From NCBI GenBank assembly GCA_002774705.1, contig PFCN01000035.1, positions 1 through 7,088 of the forward strand: a stretch of 7,088 nucleotides of DNA, written 5' to 3'. The notes below the pieces were generated by a model. That model was not told the DNA's origin. It searched no databases and saw only the letters and a program-made list of their open reading frames with translations. The DNA comes from Candidatus Niyogibacteria bacterium CG10_big_fil_rev_8_21_14_0_10_42_19 (GTDB lineage Bacteria > Patescibacteriota > Minisyncoccia > 1-14-0-10-42-19). Positions 6,680 through 7,088 of the stretch are shown piece after piece; positions within the stretch are counted from its first letter, which is position 1; each line of letters opens with the position of its first letter. Both the position numbers and the translations under genes were made by a program.

Positions 6680-7088
6680 TTATTCTAATACCCAATCCTT
6701 TATAGAAGATATGTCTAAATCCTTTAACCAATTTTTAATACTCTTTTTATAATTTTCCGATCCGCTAAAAAATTCCAAAAGAAATCCGCGTTGTGTCACA
6801 GATGGAAAATTTTTCTTCCCGAGATAATCTAGGTGACTTGACCAACGATATTGTTCTAAAAACTCCACTGCTCTCTTATGATTTTTTATTTCACGCTCCC
6901 TCCAACTCGGCATAAACAAATCTAATGGATTAAAATGGATATAATAAGGTAGATGGATAAAGTGCGCCTCATCTTTTATTATAACTCTTTTGTACTTACC
7001 CTGGAATAAGGCTCCGCTTCTTTTGTATCTCGCATTAAAATATTTTGCATATCCTCCATTTAATTTCTTTATAAAAAGCGCTATTCCA
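6680..7088 (-). CDS. REP-associated/IS200-like (Y1) transposase, C-terminal part
   Basis: The reading frame is open from the right window edge to a TAA at 6680 and gives 135 residues of a protein whose N terminus lies outside. It matches the C-terminal half of REP-associated tyrosine transposases (TnpA_REP/RAYT): 'YFNARYKRSGALFQGKYK' with the family's YFNxxYKRxGxLFQGR/K pattern, then an acidic/helical step (IIKDEAHF) and YYIHFNPLD, equivalent to the usual RYIHLNPV. In this family the DNA-linking tyrosine lies in this helix. The HUH metal site would be upstream, out of view. A typical tail follows (FLEQYRWSSHLDYL). The enzymes cut and join single-stranded DNA at palindromic targets. There is no frameshift in the visible part, so the gene may be active. 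The DNA is AT-richer than the operon (15/60 G+C at 6721-6780 against 28/60 at 2221-2280), consistent with acquisition. An internal TTG at 6919 is not the true start, because conserved sequence continues upstream. Confidence 0.85.
   Translation of the reverse strand, partial: GIALFIKKLNGGYAKYFNARYKRSGALFQGKYKRVIIKDEAHFIHLPYYIHFNPLDLFMPSWREREIKNHKRAVEFLEQYRWSSHLDYLGKKNFPSVTQRGFLLEFFSGSENYKKSIKNWLKDLDISSIKDWVLE

Noticed and set aside
6680..6919. Independent 79-residue gene starting at TTG 6919
   Set aside because: The frame stays open upstream to the window edge and encodes conserved Y1 transposase sequence, so this is only the end of a longer gene.
1..7088. CRISPR array, alternative genetic code, riboswitch or prophage module
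   Set aside because: No regularly spaced repeats are visible. All readable stops are TAA with normal glycine codons. No known riboswitch core or phage gene was recognised.

Overview
The window reads like a fragment of a streamlined bacterial genome, most likely a candidate-phyla (Patescibacteria/Parcubacteria-type) bacterium. This is inference from sequence style: the HtrA protein has the long acidic/aromatic N-terminal loop I associate with that group, tRNA-Tyr has no encoded CCA, genes are packed with overlaps of a few bases, Shine-Dalgarno use is irregular, and a stand-alone Y1/REP-type transposase sits at one edge. All five readable stop codons are TAA, and conserved glycines are encoded normally, so nothing suggests a recoded UGA. 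A species-level call is not possible from sequence alone.

Layout. Positions 1-66 hold a partial tRNA-like 3' end on the + strand. It faces a complete class II tRNA-Tyr(GUA) on the minus strand (67-150). Everything else is on the minus strand and is best read from right to left. At the right edge (6680-7088) is the C-terminal part of a REP-associated/IS200-like (Y1) transposase in visibly AT-richer DNA. A 64-base gap with a weak promoter candidate follows. Then comes a tight four-gene cluster: type II NADH dehydrogenase (ndh, 6615-5371), class I cysteine desulfurase (iscS-like, 5384-4188, overlapping ndh by 14 bases), a membrane-anchored HtrA/Deg protease with one PDZ domain (4185-2914, 2 bases after iscS), and a ClpB-type AAA+ unfoldase (2882-216, 31 bases after htrA). 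tRNA-Tyr follows 65 bases downstream on the same strand.

How they fit together. The four-gene cluster joins redox input (NADH oxidation at the membrane), sulfur mobilisation for Fe-S clusters or thiolated tRNA, and protein quality control on both sides of the membrane (HtrA outside, Clp ATPase inside). This looks like a respiratory/oxidative or proteotoxic stress operon, but co-regulation is inferred only from spacing.

The most interesting point is in the Clp ATPase. It has the long coiled-coil M domain of the ClpB disaggregases, yet its second ATPase domain carries a ClpC-length insertion with a Leu-Gly-Phe tripeptide (residues 738-740), the type of motif ClpA/ClpC/ClpX use to dock on ClpP. 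It may be a natural disaggregase that can also feed a peptidase.
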